Positions 36,702 through 49,023 of a stretch of DNA of 64,000 nucleotides are shown here, piece after piece (positions within the stretch are counted from its first letter, which is position 1; the number at the start of each line of letters is the position of its first letter). The notes under the pieces were generated by a model that worked only from the letters and a program-made list of their open reading frames with translations, was not told the DNA's origin and searched no databases. The position numbers were made by a program, and so were the translations under genes. The stretch is from Neoechinorhynchus agilis (taxonomy: Eukaryota; Acanthocephala), in NCBI GenBank assembly GCA_051530055.1, contig CM121342.1:16306001-16370000 (forward strand), given 5' to 3'.

Positions 36702-38104
36702 TCAAATTATGAACACTCTCTCAATTTTAGACATCGGGAATACGTAGCCAGGTATTGGTGCATCATCGGGGCATTTATACCCAGTAGCAAAAGAAGCTTC
36801 CTCATTATCGAAGACTGCGTTTTTCAGAAGTGCACTGCTTGAAATAATATCTTCGTTTGGAAGCAGAAATCCTCCGTTTGCGTTATCGATTAAATGTCTA
36901 CTATGTTTCCAATAGACCCTTGGTCCATCGCGATCGGATAATCGTAAAGCCATCGCATTCAAGGCAGGAACACAAACTGGGCATTGCCGTTTAATCACCT
37001 GAAGAGGTCGATAACTATTGATTTGTCTATCTGCACATCCATGAGACGTTTTTCCTAAACAACATTCGGTCTTTAGACTCAGTACCCACATTCGAGGGTC
37101 GATGAAAGAGCGTCAATCTTATTGACGCCGTAAATGCCATACAAAGCAATCGAGCGAATTCGCCTTGCGTATTGATCGTAATGCTCCCTGAGACGACCAT
37201 TCATCACTGCCTTCGATCGCTTTTCGGTTCTCCCACAATTGGCAGTGCGAACGAAGCGGACACTTCATCAACCCGCATAGCAAAATCGTAGTATTTGCCC
37301 ACCACTGGAGTTATCTGAACTAACGATTGCATTTGTTCAACAAAAGCATCGTACTTTACTCGTTCAATCTCTTTACCAAGCTGAAATATATTTTGCTCCA
37401 ATCTGATCAGAGATTGTGCTTTATCGAAATCAATTACATTCGGATACTTCACTTCACTGCTTGATCTGGACGACTTTGTATAAGTCAATTTCCATTCATC
37501 GTACGGTGCCATGTTCCCTTTCTTCATCGATTCGCATATTTCGTCCAGTTCGATGAACATGCTCAAATCTGCGCAGTGATATCCTGACAAATCTACCTCC
37601 ATGTTCAAGCGTTTATAAATCTTCTGGGCAGTCTTTGTAAAATGAAATCTCTAGAGGTAATCCGCAATTATCCGCATTTGATAATAACGCTCATCTTTTC
37701 GTTCGTCGCTTTCGTCTTTCATTCGCATGACAATGTTTCTAAACATCCGAATTCCCCGCTCCTGCTTCTCTTTCAAATTAAGGACAGCCGGACGAGCTCT
37801 AGCCAAATAATCTAACAACTGTTTCTCACATTGTTTCCTATCGGCTACCGTTAACGTCTTATCACTCATCGCGTTTTTGTAAGGCTTTACTTGCTCAGAA
37901 AGCGTTTTCTGTGCTGCCTCCAGAGATTTCTGGCATTGCTTGTAGCTCCTATTGATCAAAAGACACATTGTTCGTATCAGCGGCTGATTGTACAAATAGA
38001 ACTCGTAATAATTCGGTTTTAAGAAGTCCAATAGCTCAGTTCCGTTAAACAGAGGTAGTGATGGAAGGTTGGGACCACGGACAAGGTAATGGAATATTGC
38101 CGCT
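36702..38104 (-). pseudogene. MAEA: MAEA / GID9-like subunit of the CTLH E3 ubiquitin ligase, interrupted frame
   Basis: MAEA is a catalytic RING-like subunit of the CTLH/GID E3 ligase. The C-terminal segment (37,091-36,702) has VLSLKTECC, CPVCVPALNAMA, a conserved LPN and the terminal VFPMSKIERVFII, matching human MAEA CPVCSRSLN...LPNG...EVFHFSQAEKVYIM. Upstream (38,104-37,204) a coiled helical region, LisH-like ADYL...AQKIY and CTLH-like DLSMFIELDEICESMKKGN segments appear in order. One TAG (37,651) interrupts the frame inside the LisH motif, and the reading shifts between about 37,100 and 37,210. Either the gene is decayed or the assembly has errors. The start exon lies upstream of 38,104, where an AG acceptor precedes the frame. 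Confidence 0.75.
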
Positions 38105-39040
38105 TTTCAATATTATATTAATCGTATTAAGATGGTTTGATGTATAATTTGTGTCTCAGCGGGCCGTTGATACCGGGACGTTATCTTTTAGCATCCTGCG
38201 CCGCTTTGCTTCAAACAGAACTCCAGTCCTTAATCGTGCTCTCCAATTATCCCTGCTTTCCGCGATTTTCTCCAGATTTCCTGCTTTATCCGCCATTTTT
38301 GTTTAACATTTAGACATAATTTATCAGAAACTTTTCATGTAGTAGATTTGTTCTTCGTCATTTAACTTTACTCAAAATTTATAAAGAAAAGCACTCTTCT
38401 GAGAACGCTAATCGATACTTGAAGTTACTGTACTTAGGTTTGTGATATAATAACCAATTGCCTAATGCAAACTGCACTTTTCATCGCTATTCTAGATAAT
38501 TTCGAAGAAATAGTCGATGTATTGAAGAGATGAAGTTGACCGGTAAACGTAATAACGAGCTATTTCAATTGTATGTCGAGCGAGATCATTTTTCATCATT
38601 TGTAATTAGTTGAATTCTCTACAGAGTCAACCTTTTTGTTCATCATTTTAAGAAGAAATACCTGAACTAATTTTAATCGCAACAAGACAATTTCGGGAAA
38701 TTGGGGAACCGGGAAGTGCTTAGAACTCATTAAATGGTTCAGCAACTGATAAAAAATCACATCCTGAAGAATTTTATACAACAGTGTCCGTTAGTAAATG
38801 TTGAAAGTTTACGTTACTTTTAAACCACAACACATCATCACCACTTAGAAATGTGAGTTTCTACATGTAGAATTCGAAAATAACACAGTTTTAATTTGTT
38901 TCTCTAGAATATCTAGAATCTGAGATGAATAGATCATCTAAGAAACAATCTTTCTTTTCGAAATGATTTTGTCCCAACCTCATGAGGTGTGATTCCGATT
39001 GGTAAATGGGACGGCTTTAATCATCACGATTGCAATTGTT
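38105..39040. other. no gene recognised
   Basis: Intergenic or intronic sequence between the MAEA-like gene and the trehalase exons. It probably contains the 5' end of the MAEA-like gene and upstream trehalase sequence, but no domain could be read. Confidence 0.4.
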
Positions 39041-39048
39041 CATTTCAG

Positions 39049-39140
39049 ATGAGTGCCAGAAGTCCATCCAATTGGTTTGACAGGGAGATGATATCCCATT
39101 TGTCCACTTCAATCGCAAGGATCGTCTCTTATGTCAATGA
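39049..39140 (+). CDS. possible upstream trehalase exon
   Basis: After a TTGTTCATTTCAG acceptor the frame reads SARSPSNWFDREMISHLST, resembling the family stretch that follows the catalytic Asp (WDFSSRWF...LSTIRTT), and the next exon opens with SIRTTRIIPVCLN, the expected continuation. The catalytic ESGWD part is not visible, so the exon or the copy may be degenerate. Low certainty. Confidence 0.35.
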
Positions 39141-40293
39141 AATCGGTATGACTTTATTTTGCCGCAAATAACAATTTTAATCGCAATTGTAGAACACCAA
39201 CTAAGTTGCAGAATATCGAAACTGAATGGGCAACTAAACAAAACCGAAACAATGGTGGACCAGACTCTTAGAAGTGCGGCAATGGTTAATAAAATGTCGA
39301 AGCATCAAAATTCAGACCAAAGTAACATCAAATAGTTTTTAACCTTATAAAAACTCTATTATTAAAATCTTTTGGTGTTTTTGGTTAAACGGCACTACAC
39401 CTAATTGAAGTTAAATCTTGATTTGTCTGCGACGTCTTGTGAAAGGTATACAGCAATCAGTATAGTTTTCGAGGGTTCTGATCGATTGTACGTCTCGAAA
39501 TCGTTAGAGTATTTTAGTCTCGATTATTATTCAAAAAATGAGGTGGGTATTATCTAGGCAGCACCAATGCCGAGTGCTTGTGTATAAGTTGCTGATTAAA
39601 AGAATACTTGAAATCTTTCACTTCTTTTTTTAATTAAGTGTCAAGCATTTTGCGTCTCAGGGTGGCATTGGACCAATTGATCCATTTCGGGGTATTGAAA
39701 GAATAAAGTGCAGAGTGAAATGGTAAATATCGAGAGCCGTTTAGAAGACAATAAACGTGGTTTAAAAAATTGTAATTCTGATTGGCGATATGCGAAGTTC
39801 CGGGGAATGTGATAAAAGAACGAATTTTACATAACCGTCATAAAAGTGACTTTGCTTCGTGAGTAAAGAAATCGAAATCCGCGTTCCCGTACATTTATCA
39901 AGCAAGGATCGAAGCAAACCGTTTCTTTGACGAAAAGAACTACCGAATCCATGAAATTTTGGTACCGTCAAGCCTCATAAAGAAATAGTTTGTCTCCAAA
40001 TTATTTACCTTACAACGTTTCTTAGAAAAGTGAACCTGAGATTTCAAATACGAAGTTAAAAACGAGCAATTTCTGTATTGTGTTTTTTGCGACACTTGAC
40101 ACCAGCAACCGACCATAGAAAATCGCGAGCATAACTTATATGTTCTAACTGAATTATTCTAACACAAATCTATGCTCCGGATCACAATTCAAGTGTTTAT
40201 CGCAGTTAAATGCACAGATAGCAATTTCTAAAGTAGAAATTTTCTATATAATAACGACACCCCCATAATCTTGACGGGCCACACGCGAGGAGA

Positions 40294-41112
40294 ATGTATA
40301 GTATTCGTACAACCCGGATTATTCCAGTTTGCCTCAATAGTATTATTTTCGTTGTGGCGGATAAATTGTCCAAATTTGAATTATTGCTAAATAGGACCGA
40401 TAAGGTTCAATATTTTAATATTCAAAAGGAACGAATTCGAATGGGTTTAACAAAATACATGTGGGATCCTGTCGATCTTCAATGGTATGACTTTGATTTG
40501 GACTTTAACGCTACTCACAAAACCTTCTATGCATCGAATCTGTTTCCTTTGTGGGCAAAGAGCCATTCGTTAACTGACGATGAACTGCGCAGGATCGTCA
40601 AACGGCTTGAGGACCTCGACGTAATGTCGTTTCCCAGCGGCTTTCCAACTTCATTTGTCACAAACCTTGAACAGTGGGACCTCCCAAATGCTTGGGCACC
40701 TGTGCAGGATATCGTAATCCGAGGCTTAATGAATATCAAGTGTGGAAATTCGGCTGGGTTAGCCTTTGATTTGTTAGAAAGATGGATTGCTAACAATTAT
40801 CAAACATTCAAATCAACTTCGAATATGTACGAAAAGTACAGTGCCGTAACTCCCGGATACCCTGGAGAGGGTGGCGAATACGACGTTCAAGTTGGTTTTG
40901 GATGGACTAATGGGGTGGCGCTTAACTATTTATTCGAGTTTGGTCATCGCTTAGTCATTAATTCTCCGTTTGACTTCAGGACGACCACAACAGTCCTTGG
41001 CGTAGTTTCTGGACTTCTCGGCATTTATAGTATCCTGCTATCCATATTTTACGTGAAGATTATAGTTGCTATGAGGAATATGCGACGCGATTCACAACCA
41101 GAACGTAGCTGA
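40294..41112 (+). CDS. trehalase (GH37), C-terminal half, membrane-anchored
   Basis: Trehalase splits trehalose into two glucose molecules. This exon carries RIIPVCLN, then KYMWDPVDLQWYDFDLD, the family signature QWDLPNAWAPVQ, GEGGEYDVQVGFGWTNGVAL and ends with a hydrophobic helix (VLGVVSGLLGIYSILLSIFY) and a short basic tail, as in type I membrane trehalases. The first residues before SIRTT are probably intron, because the family homology begins there. The upstream catalytic half is missing or in unrecognised exons 5' of 40.3 kb. The frame is uninterrupted to TGA, so this exon could be functional. Confidence 0.88.
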   Translation: MYSIRTTRIIPVCLNSIIFVVADKLSKFELLLNRTDKVQYFNIQKERIRMGLTKYMWDPVDLQWYDFDLDFNATHKTFYASNLFPLWAKSHSLTDDELRRIVKRLEDLDVMSFPSGFPTSFVTNLEQWDLPNAWAPVQDIVIRGLMNIKCGNSAGLAFDLLERWIANNYQTFKSTSNMYEKYSAVTPGYPGEGGEYDVQVGFGWTNGVALNYLFEFGHRLVINSPFDFRTTTTVLGVVSGLLGIYSILLSIFYVKIIVAMRNMRRDSQPERS

Positions 41113-42480
41113 AGCTTTTGAATTTCAGACTCGTGATCTTTTTTATTACGATTAATAACTGTATATTTTTGTTTCTTTATTGTGCGAAGATTGTGATTGG
41201 CCAAGGATGCAATTGTCTTCTATAAACCTACAATTTGATTGGGACAGAAAATTCATATCTTAATGAGACGATCGTGATACTAAAATGCGCAATTTGTTTA
41301 AAATTATTATATTCTTATGTTCTTAGTTAATTTCAGGTTGTTGAATATTTTAATAATGTGTTCTCCAGTACTGAGTTTTATCTAAATAAGAGGACGGCAG
41401 CTTTCGTCCTTCCTCAAATGAATTTAAATGAGAGCAGATAACCTGATGGCGAATTTTTTAAACAAGTAAACTTCACAAGAATGCTTAAAACAGTGAACTT
41501 TATTAAATCTGATTTACAAATGGGATACTGTTACATTTTGTATAGGTTTCAAATTTCATTTAGTTGAAATCTATTTGAAAGATACAAATGGATGATTTCC
41601 ATATAACGCAGTGAAGTATATTTGAGAATTCGATTTCGGAAAATTCGGTTTACGTTCTGCAAGAGGAATGTTTTCTTTGTCATCAAACTTTGGATGAAGT
41701 TATTGACATTAAACCGGACGTAAATTTTCTTCATTAAACAAAATCTGTTCTTAGAACACCTTAAAATTTGAAGTAGAAAATATCAGCTTTCTAAAATAGC
41801 TAAGAAGTGCATTATCCTCTTGAACCGATTAAATGCATTTGGAAAAGTAGCCTCTTTCCTTTTTTACAGTTCGTATGACTCCTTTATTATATTGCGAATA
41901 TTAAATACACTTACAGGATAGTATTTTTTAAGGTCCGAGCATCAAAAAAGCTACCCAGAATGTCGGGAATAGTTTAAAAAATGTTTGAAATTCCAGCTGC
42001 TCTAAACTTACCCGAAAATTAAATCACTTATTTTTGAATCGATCGTCCAAAATCTTGATACGAATCAATACATCAAGTACCCAACAATTTCCTTCTGAAT
42101 CTAACGTTTCCCGCAAATCGACAGATTAAATCTCAAGGTAAAAAATAAGATATTCAATGTTACAGATTTTCGTCAAATCCAAAATAAACAGCGCCTGAGG
42201 TGCAATGCTCATAATTTTTTATATTGTACACTCTGTTCTCCTTTCTTAAACGCCAAATTGCTTTTGAATTGTGGTTTATCAATCCTTCGTTTGAATCTCA
42301 AATTCTCATCTGATCCCATAATTTCATAAACTCAGTTATTTTGGGACCTTCCATCGGCATATTGCTGATGTGTTTTACAAGCAAATAGAGAACGGATATC
42401 AAGAAAAAAATTAGACGCAAAAATTTATCGAGGCAGCCCGTTTTCGATAGTCGGTTGGTGCATTTTTTAAGGATGATGCT
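41113..42480. other. no gene seen
   Basis: AT-rich sequence after the trehalase stop; no domain, RNA gene or tandem repeat recognised. An open frame at 42,298-42,642 (minus) runs into the SINE that follows and is probably chance. Confidence 0.55.
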
Positions 42481-42481
42481 G

Positions 42482-42775
42482 TCATCTACGATGGGCGGAT
42501 CAAATCTCGCGAAATCTACCAATGGCGCGACTGGTAAGCCGCTGGCTGAGCTACAGAAACGTGCTGTGCCATTTATTAGGAAAACTAAAATCAATAATTT
42601 TCTATCGAGGTTGTAAGAACCATACGCACCGATTTCGGTCAAGGAAGCGCTGGTCTTCGCTCAATGTCCATGGCCGTAGAGTTATAAGTTTGTACATTCC
42701 CCCGGATTTCAGTGGACTAGAGCTCGTAATTCCAGTTTGAGTTAAAGGTTTCGAATCTTGAATTCGTCCAGTGAA
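42482..42775 (+). mobile_element. SINE-C copy
   Basis: Shares about 255 bases with 53,876-54,142: GGCGGATCAAATCT, GCGCGACTGGTAAGCCGCTG, GAAGCGCTGGTCTTCGCTCA and GTTTGTACATTCCCCCGGAT, ending near GGTTTCGAATC, a B-box-like motif. Part of it (the GAAGCGCTGGTCTTCGCTCA portion) also occurs in the SINE-A copies at 61.6 kb, suggesting a composite origin. Confidence 0.8.
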
Positions 42776-42929
42776 TAAATAAAATTTAAAGGCATGATTT
42801 CGCATCAGCGGCTCCTATCTTCATGCCAATACATAAAGAAGCCACAAAATCAAAATCCTTTTTGAGTGCAACAACAAGGATTTATTCGTTAGGAATCGCA
42901 ATGTATTTACAAATTTTGGATCGGACAGC

Positions 42930-45167
42930 GAGGATAGCGATTCAGGACATTTTTAAATCGATCCACCGGTACGTTTTGTCGGACCAATCTGTAGTATGCG
43001 CCCAAGGGTATTGAAGATGTTGGAGAGTTTTAAGGAAGGTATCCCGGAATACCATACGTTGGTCAGGTGGTCGGCCGCGGGAGTAAAAAACAAGGCCCGA
43101 AATAGCCCATGCGTTCCAAACTGAACGAATACACTTCAAAGGAAGGCCTAGCCGTTGCGATCTTCGTGCCTTTATGTTCGCAAGTTTTAATAATTTTTTA
43201 AGTTTGGCTAAGTCATGAAAGGGGGAAAAATTAGCCGTAAATGAATAACCCAAAATGGTCAGCTTAGAGGGGGTTTTGTAAATATTGGTACCAAAAAAAT
43301 TGTTGAATGCCTCAAAAAGCTTTATTTTGCCCGTCCGTGACTTGGATTTAATAATAAACTGGGTTTTCTTGGGGTTCAGCTGCAGACCCATCATAGGGAG
43401 TGTGTCTTCAAGAAAAGTTAAGAGAGCGAGAAGCCGTTTTTTAGCTCCCAGATAATTGACCTTCTTGATGACCGCAGTCATATCGTCTGCGTAGATGGAG
43501 GTGGCTTTGCAAACCCTGCAGTTCCGTATGATAAACTGGGTGGCGAGGCAGAAGAGTATAGGGGACAGCGGGGAACCCTAAGGAACTCCTTTGGTCTGAT
43601 AATATGTGCTATTAACGGGATCGTCTAGGAAGAAAAAGGATTTATACCTTAATGTATTAGAGACCCGAGCGATGATATTGTACGGAAAATCAAAGAATTT
43701 AAGAATATTAATGATAAAGTCTATATTGATGTTGTCAAATGCCCGGGATATATCAAACGAAACCAATAAATTCGTTGAGTTTTGATTATTGTAGAAATGA
43801 TTTGCGATCTCCCTAATTACTGAGTGCACCGATTTCCAAGGTAGAAACCAGTGGCAACGTGGGTCAACGCATTTGTGCTCCACCGCAAACTCCAAAATGT
43901 ATCGGGCAAGAGCTTTCTCGTAAATCGAGGCTAAGGAGTTTTGTATGGAGATAGGCCGAACAGCGTTGACTGATGATATTTTTCGACGTTTGTCTTTCAC
44001 TAGAAATATGCGTTTTGCCAGATTAATCGAACCCCACTCTTGTGGCGGAGCTCGTACCAAGGCCCTTGCAATATAGTCAACATTCTCCTCAGATAGAACA
44101 TTTGAGGCCTTAAAGGAAGCGGATTTACTATTTGAGGAGGATAGATTTTTTGGCCGCTAAACCTTAATTATGTCATTAGCAGAAAGATCCGGTCTATGGC
44201 GTTTGATGGGCAAAAACTCGAGATGGACTGGGATGTTAGAGCAACCAGCTGAATGTTCTATGCACAGATCGGCCACCACACTGGGAATCCCAGCCTCCCT
44301 AATCCAGGCGCCCGCCGCCTCTTCCAGGAGACAAAACTTTTTTTGGCTGCTATTCGCCACCATTGAGAGGAGTAGGGAACTAAAGACTCGATCGCTCTTA
44401 TATCACACGACATTTGATATCTAGACCGACATGGCCAATAAAGGGAAGACCAAAACTTAGCCTCCACCTGATTACCCTCCGAACGAGCTAAAAACAATTG
44501 TTTCCCATATAAATTCAGAAGCCGGGGCTTAGTAGACGCGAAATTGCGCTTAGACACTACTGTCAGAAATGAGTCACTTGCTTCGGCAAGGACATTATTT
44601 CGTAAAGAGAAAATGATTGACTAGTATTGAGGGATATCCTAGCAGCCAAATTAAAAAAGTGGATATTATGCGAAGCCAGTTTGAATTTCCTATTCAATAG
44701 GGAGTTATTTGAGAGGTTCCATAGGATCGCATCATGTCCACAGCTATTAAAAAAATGCAGTTTGTGAGGAAACTATTGGCCTCAAATGCGAGCCTTTCTT
44801 TGCTATGCATATAAGAACGAGCAACCTCTTGTATGAAAGTTGGGAGAGGAGGGCAAATAACTTCATGATGGTCAGTGATACGAGCGATCGCTCGAATCCA
44901 CTTACCGGATGGGTCATTAAAATCGCCGAAAAGGAGATCGATCCCCGAGAGCAATAGACTTTTAAGTATGTCTTTGATAGCTCTATGATGAATTTTATTC
45001 GGTCGAACGTAAACATTCGCCACCGAAACTTTTTTGTTTTCGGAACCACCAAGTGTTGCGACGTAGGATGGCATACGGCAATCCAACTCACTGAAAATTA
45101 AGGTACCTCCGGACATACGGAGGCACCTTCTCAGTGATCGTTCAGAGGGTGACATACGGCCACCCAC
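42930..45167 (-). mobile_element. LINE family 3 (related to family 1), minus-strand copy
   Basis: Reading down the minus strand: APE endonuclease (VSVANVYVRPNKIHH, LLFGDFNDPSGKW), linker with YSSQWWRIAAKKSF, reverse transcriptase (VRPISIQNSLASIYEKALA, LLVSFDISRAFDNINID, GSPLSPI, ATSIYADDMTAV, LQLNPKKTQF) and the post-RT motif FYSRGRPPDQRM. Several frame changes and stops separate these parts, including one at the GVP/GSPL motif. ORF1 is absent on this strand; at 45,170 the sequence flips to a plus-strand ORF1 of the same type. Confidence 0.87.
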
Positions 45168-45171
45168 AAAG

Positions 45172-45845
45172 CTTCAAACTTCAATAGGTGATACACACAA
45201 AATTATATACTTCGATCAGCCCGTTAAAAAGGACGATTACGTAACCAAAATATCTGCGATTCCAATCGCATCAAAGGAAATCACATGGGGACGTTTCCTC
45301 AAACCATGGCTGAACACTAAGAAGGATAGCATACTAAGAATCAGATCAACTTCATTCTGGAATGGTACTTTAAAAATTGTCTTCGTCAACAACACTGAAA
45401 TGGACGACTTCGAATCCTTTGTGAAGGGTCGGCACGACGAAAAAATTTCAACATTCAATCCTTCCGCAACAAAGCAACTTTCATTGCTCACAACATTGGG
45501 AGTTTATCTTCGCCTGATACGATTCAAGACTTTGAGATTAAATTTTTCTTGAAATCCAGGCAGACGGGAAAGGCAATTCCAGTGGGAATAGTTAAAACCG
45601 ACATGGATCAAATGGAAACTCTTTGCTCCCGCAAGTGTATATTCCAGTGTATGGAAATCACATTCACAAAAAATTCAAATACAAAATCAAATCTCGTGTA
45701 CCCACAATGCCACATATGCCTACAGTGGGGACACTGGAATCAAAACTGTCCCAATAGAACCCAAAAATGTTGCTTCTGTGCTGAGAATCACCACATATCC
45801 TCATGCACAAATAAAACAAGCAAATGTGCCAATTGTGGTGGATAA
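45172..45845 (+). mobile_element. LINE family 3 ORF1 fragment with zinc knuckles
   Basis: Plus-strand sequence reading YFDQPVKKDDYVTKISAIPI (compare family 1 RFKRPVRKEDFVIKIP), then, after a frame change near 45,550, CHICLQWGHWNQNC, CCFCAENHHISSC and CANCGG, two complete CCHC knuckles and the start of a third. It ends abruptly at pyruvate kinase-like sequence. Head-to-head with the minus-strand copy. Confidence 0.82.
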
Positions 45846-46483
45846 AGCGATTATTCTTTCCAAGAAAAGTTCTCACTTGATAAGATGTGAACCGATCGAT
45901 TTGGTGGATGCAATAGTTCTCTCTAATGATACTAAAGAGTCAAACGAAAATAGATTTTCGAAAAAGGTCATTTGGCAAATTTTAATGCCTCGTGTGAATT
46001 TATTGCTAGATCAATATCCTAAGTGCAACTGAAAGGACACTTCCGACTTTCAAAACTATCAGAGATTTCGAAATACAGTTCCTACAGAAACGTTCATCGA
46101 TCTCAGGACTTGATGTGGCAATTATCAGTATCGCTCATATTGCTTTACTTTCTGGGGCGATCGCGATAGTCGTTTCATGCAACACTGGAAATATTGCTAA
46201 ACGTTTGAGTCGGTATCGACTCGAATGCCCAATAATCTGCGTCACGAATTCTGAAAGTTTGGCAAGAGAGTTGGTGATTTATCGAGGGGTCGTGCCACTT
46301 CTAATCCTCAACTGGCACATTAAAGCAGTTGACGACTTTGGAGAAGGGGACACAATATTGGAGGCGTTGGCAGCAGTCAAATCTTCTAACCCATTTGCTG
46401 GAAAACTCGTAAATGTAGTGGTTTTGAAAAGAAAGTGGATAAATTCCATGCTTTTGTATGGCGCTCAGGTGATTTGCATTTGA
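45838..46483 (+). pseudogene. pyruvate kinase, C-terminal region
   Basis: Pyruvate kinase makes pyruvate and ATP from phosphoenolpyruvate. The first part (45,838-46,032) reads RCEPIDLVDAIVLSNDTKES, aligning with the AEVSDVANAVLDGxDxxMLSxETAKG region. The second (46,080-46,483) reads AIISIAHIALLSGAIAIVVS, LSRYRLECPIICVTNSE and LYRG-like VIYRGVVPLL, the C-terminal regulatory domain. The two are in different frames, separated by about 50-80 bases that could be a short intron. The barrel domain and catalytic residues are not found, and a LINE ORF1 abuts the 5' end, so I treat it as a fragment. Confidence 0.72.
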
Positions 46484-48000
46484 GCATCAATTTAATTTTT
46501 TGTGTTTTTGAGAGTCATGATTTTAGTGTTTAGTTACTACTCTAAAAAGACTAACTTTAGATTGATATAAAACCTTTTATTCCCTCCCCCCGGATGCAGC
46601 AAAGTCTGTGAAAATTAAGAATCTAATTGTATACAGTGAGGGAATTCGCGAACGTTGGATCTGTGAAGATCTCAGGAATTGCGCATTCATTTAGCGAATT
46701 GTTTCGGACACTGGAACGCATTTTCTGTCTTGTTATAACTAAAGCCTCCTTTAAATGAAATAAAATTTGCATTTATTCGGACGCAAAAAAATCCCTGCAT
46801 ATTACCAAAAAAGATTCGACGACAAATTTTTGCTTTAAATGTGATCTAAGTCTCTAACAAGTGAAGTGAGCTCATAAATGTTAAATTCGGACTTCCCTTT
46901 TATAGCGCCATTGAAATGTCGATCGCACTTTTACATTTCATATTTCTCATTTTTTTAACTTCCGTTTACAGTGTTCGTTTCTCCCTAGGCATCGATGCGT
47001 TAAATATTAACGATTTGCGAGAAAAAAGTGCAACAAATATTTCATACAATCAAAGTTATTCAAATTTTAAGTATATAAATATTCACAAGAATCTCAATTA
47101 ATTTGATTGGCTATAAGTGAAGGTCGCCTATCTTTCAACAGCTCAACAAGTTGAACATAATGCTCTTGGCTGCATTCTTCGTTGGTTCCTGCCGCGAAAC
47201 CTACACTCCACAATACCATATCTCCCCCTCGCAAAATCCGCCATCTTTCAATGTGCATTTAGTCACGCGGCACTCCTTTTTGCTTGGCAAAAGATGGCAC
47301 AGTGCCCGACGAGGATCAAAATGCATCGAATTTTCACTAAGTATAAAGACCGATTAAATGCTTGCAATGGAAACCTCGAAAACACATTCAACGATCAAGA
47401 TTAAAATGCTTTAATTTCGAAGATAGGCTTGGATTTGAAGCTGATTCAACAAGTCAATTAATTTATTATCCTGTCGAAAGGATGCTGGTACATGATTTTT
47501 TTGGTTGGTTCTTGTAAAGGCCCTCCCGCCAATTGGGTTCTTTGATGCTTAAACCCTATGCCCAATCATTGAATAGAACGTGGTCGTTTCCTGAAGTTGT
47601 TATCGTTTAATACATACGTATTTTATGGATCGCTTAATAACGAATCATGGACTCGAATTCTCACATCGCTTCAAAATCAAGTTCAAGATGGCGGGTGAAA
47701 AGGTAAAAAGAGCTGTTCTCTAAGCGTACGACTGATTTTGAGCTTATTGATACTGCGGATAAGTCTTCAGATACATTTCAATTTTTTTACAATGTTTGCA
47801 AGTCTTAATTTAAAGTAATGTCTCGCTTCCCATAGATACTGAGGATTTTTGAAGTTAGAAACGATCTCCAGACAAAATTATCATTTAAATTGATGCATTA
47901 ATTCGAAATTTTTGTACTTTTGCATTTTATATGGGTTATTAAATACGTTTGATGCGAATAAGCGAATAACGCAATCGGAAAGCCGCTTATTTACGAAACT
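46484..48000. other. mostly no gene; one small secretory-looking frame
   Basis: The only notable frame, 46,916-47,101 plus, starts MSIALLHFIFLIFLTSVYS, a possible signal peptide, and ends after 61 residues without a domain. Its leader contains a TTTTTTAACTTCCGTTTACAG stretch that could equally be a splice acceptor. Frames at 47,117-47,404 overlap one another and have no recognised homology. Confidence 0.35.
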
Positions 48001-49023
48001 ATAATGCCACATATGCCTACAGTGGGGACACTGGATAGCGACTCTGACGCTGTGATGGATGTTGTAGAATGACGATGAGTTAGTCCTCGCCAACGCCGCT
48101 TAACCTGCACTGCTTACAATGGAATTCGGGTGGAGCCGCGGCTCTAAACAGGTTTGATATTTTTACTTACATCACAGAAGATGTTATCTGTATTCAAGAG
48201 GCCAAAGAGGCTGCAGTAGGATCCTATGTTTTACCACAAGCATTTTTACTAAAATACGATGTTTTCCCAACATTTCCGTTGAATCATTACTGTAGCGGTC
48301 TCTTAACAATCTTTAAAAAACATCTTTAAGCGTCGCTGATCCAAAATTACATTAGTGAAAATCTTTCCTTTGCCATTTTTAAAATTCACGCGAACGGAAA
48401 GGAGTGTATGCTGATTGGCAACATTTACGTACGTCCTAAATTTATCCATAAGAAAGATACGAAGGACATCATTTGTAACCTTTTAAGCTTGGGCAACATC
48501 TCCTTATTTGGTGATTTTAACGACCCTACAGGAGAATGGACGAAAGCTATAGCAAATAGAGAAGGCTCTCATGTATTTTTAACACCCACCCAACCCACAT
48601 TTCACAGGATATCGAGTAATGTTCATTCTTGGTTGGATGGATGCTATGTCCCATCCAACCGACAGGAAGGCATTACAGTTGCAAAACAATGCGATTTATC
48701 GGAAGCATGCTATCATGATCTGATAACATGGTACTTATCCAGCGACAAGTCTTTAAGCCGCAGATTCCGGTTTTCGCCGTAGCTTTTTTCAATTTCGCCA
48801 TTAAACGCTCCCTTCACGAATTTCTGAATCTCCAGGAATGGAATTCTTAACTTTTTAATCTCTCAAACAAATTTTTATCTATTCCCAATCATTTTTCAAG
48901 AGGAGCAGTTACCTCAAGCTGTCTTAAATACTGTGCATCCCAAATTAAAAAAGCTAACTTGCATCAGGATGCCCCATGCAAAAGTTTTGGTTCAACAAAT
49001 ACTGGTCTTGCAATTATAATCGG

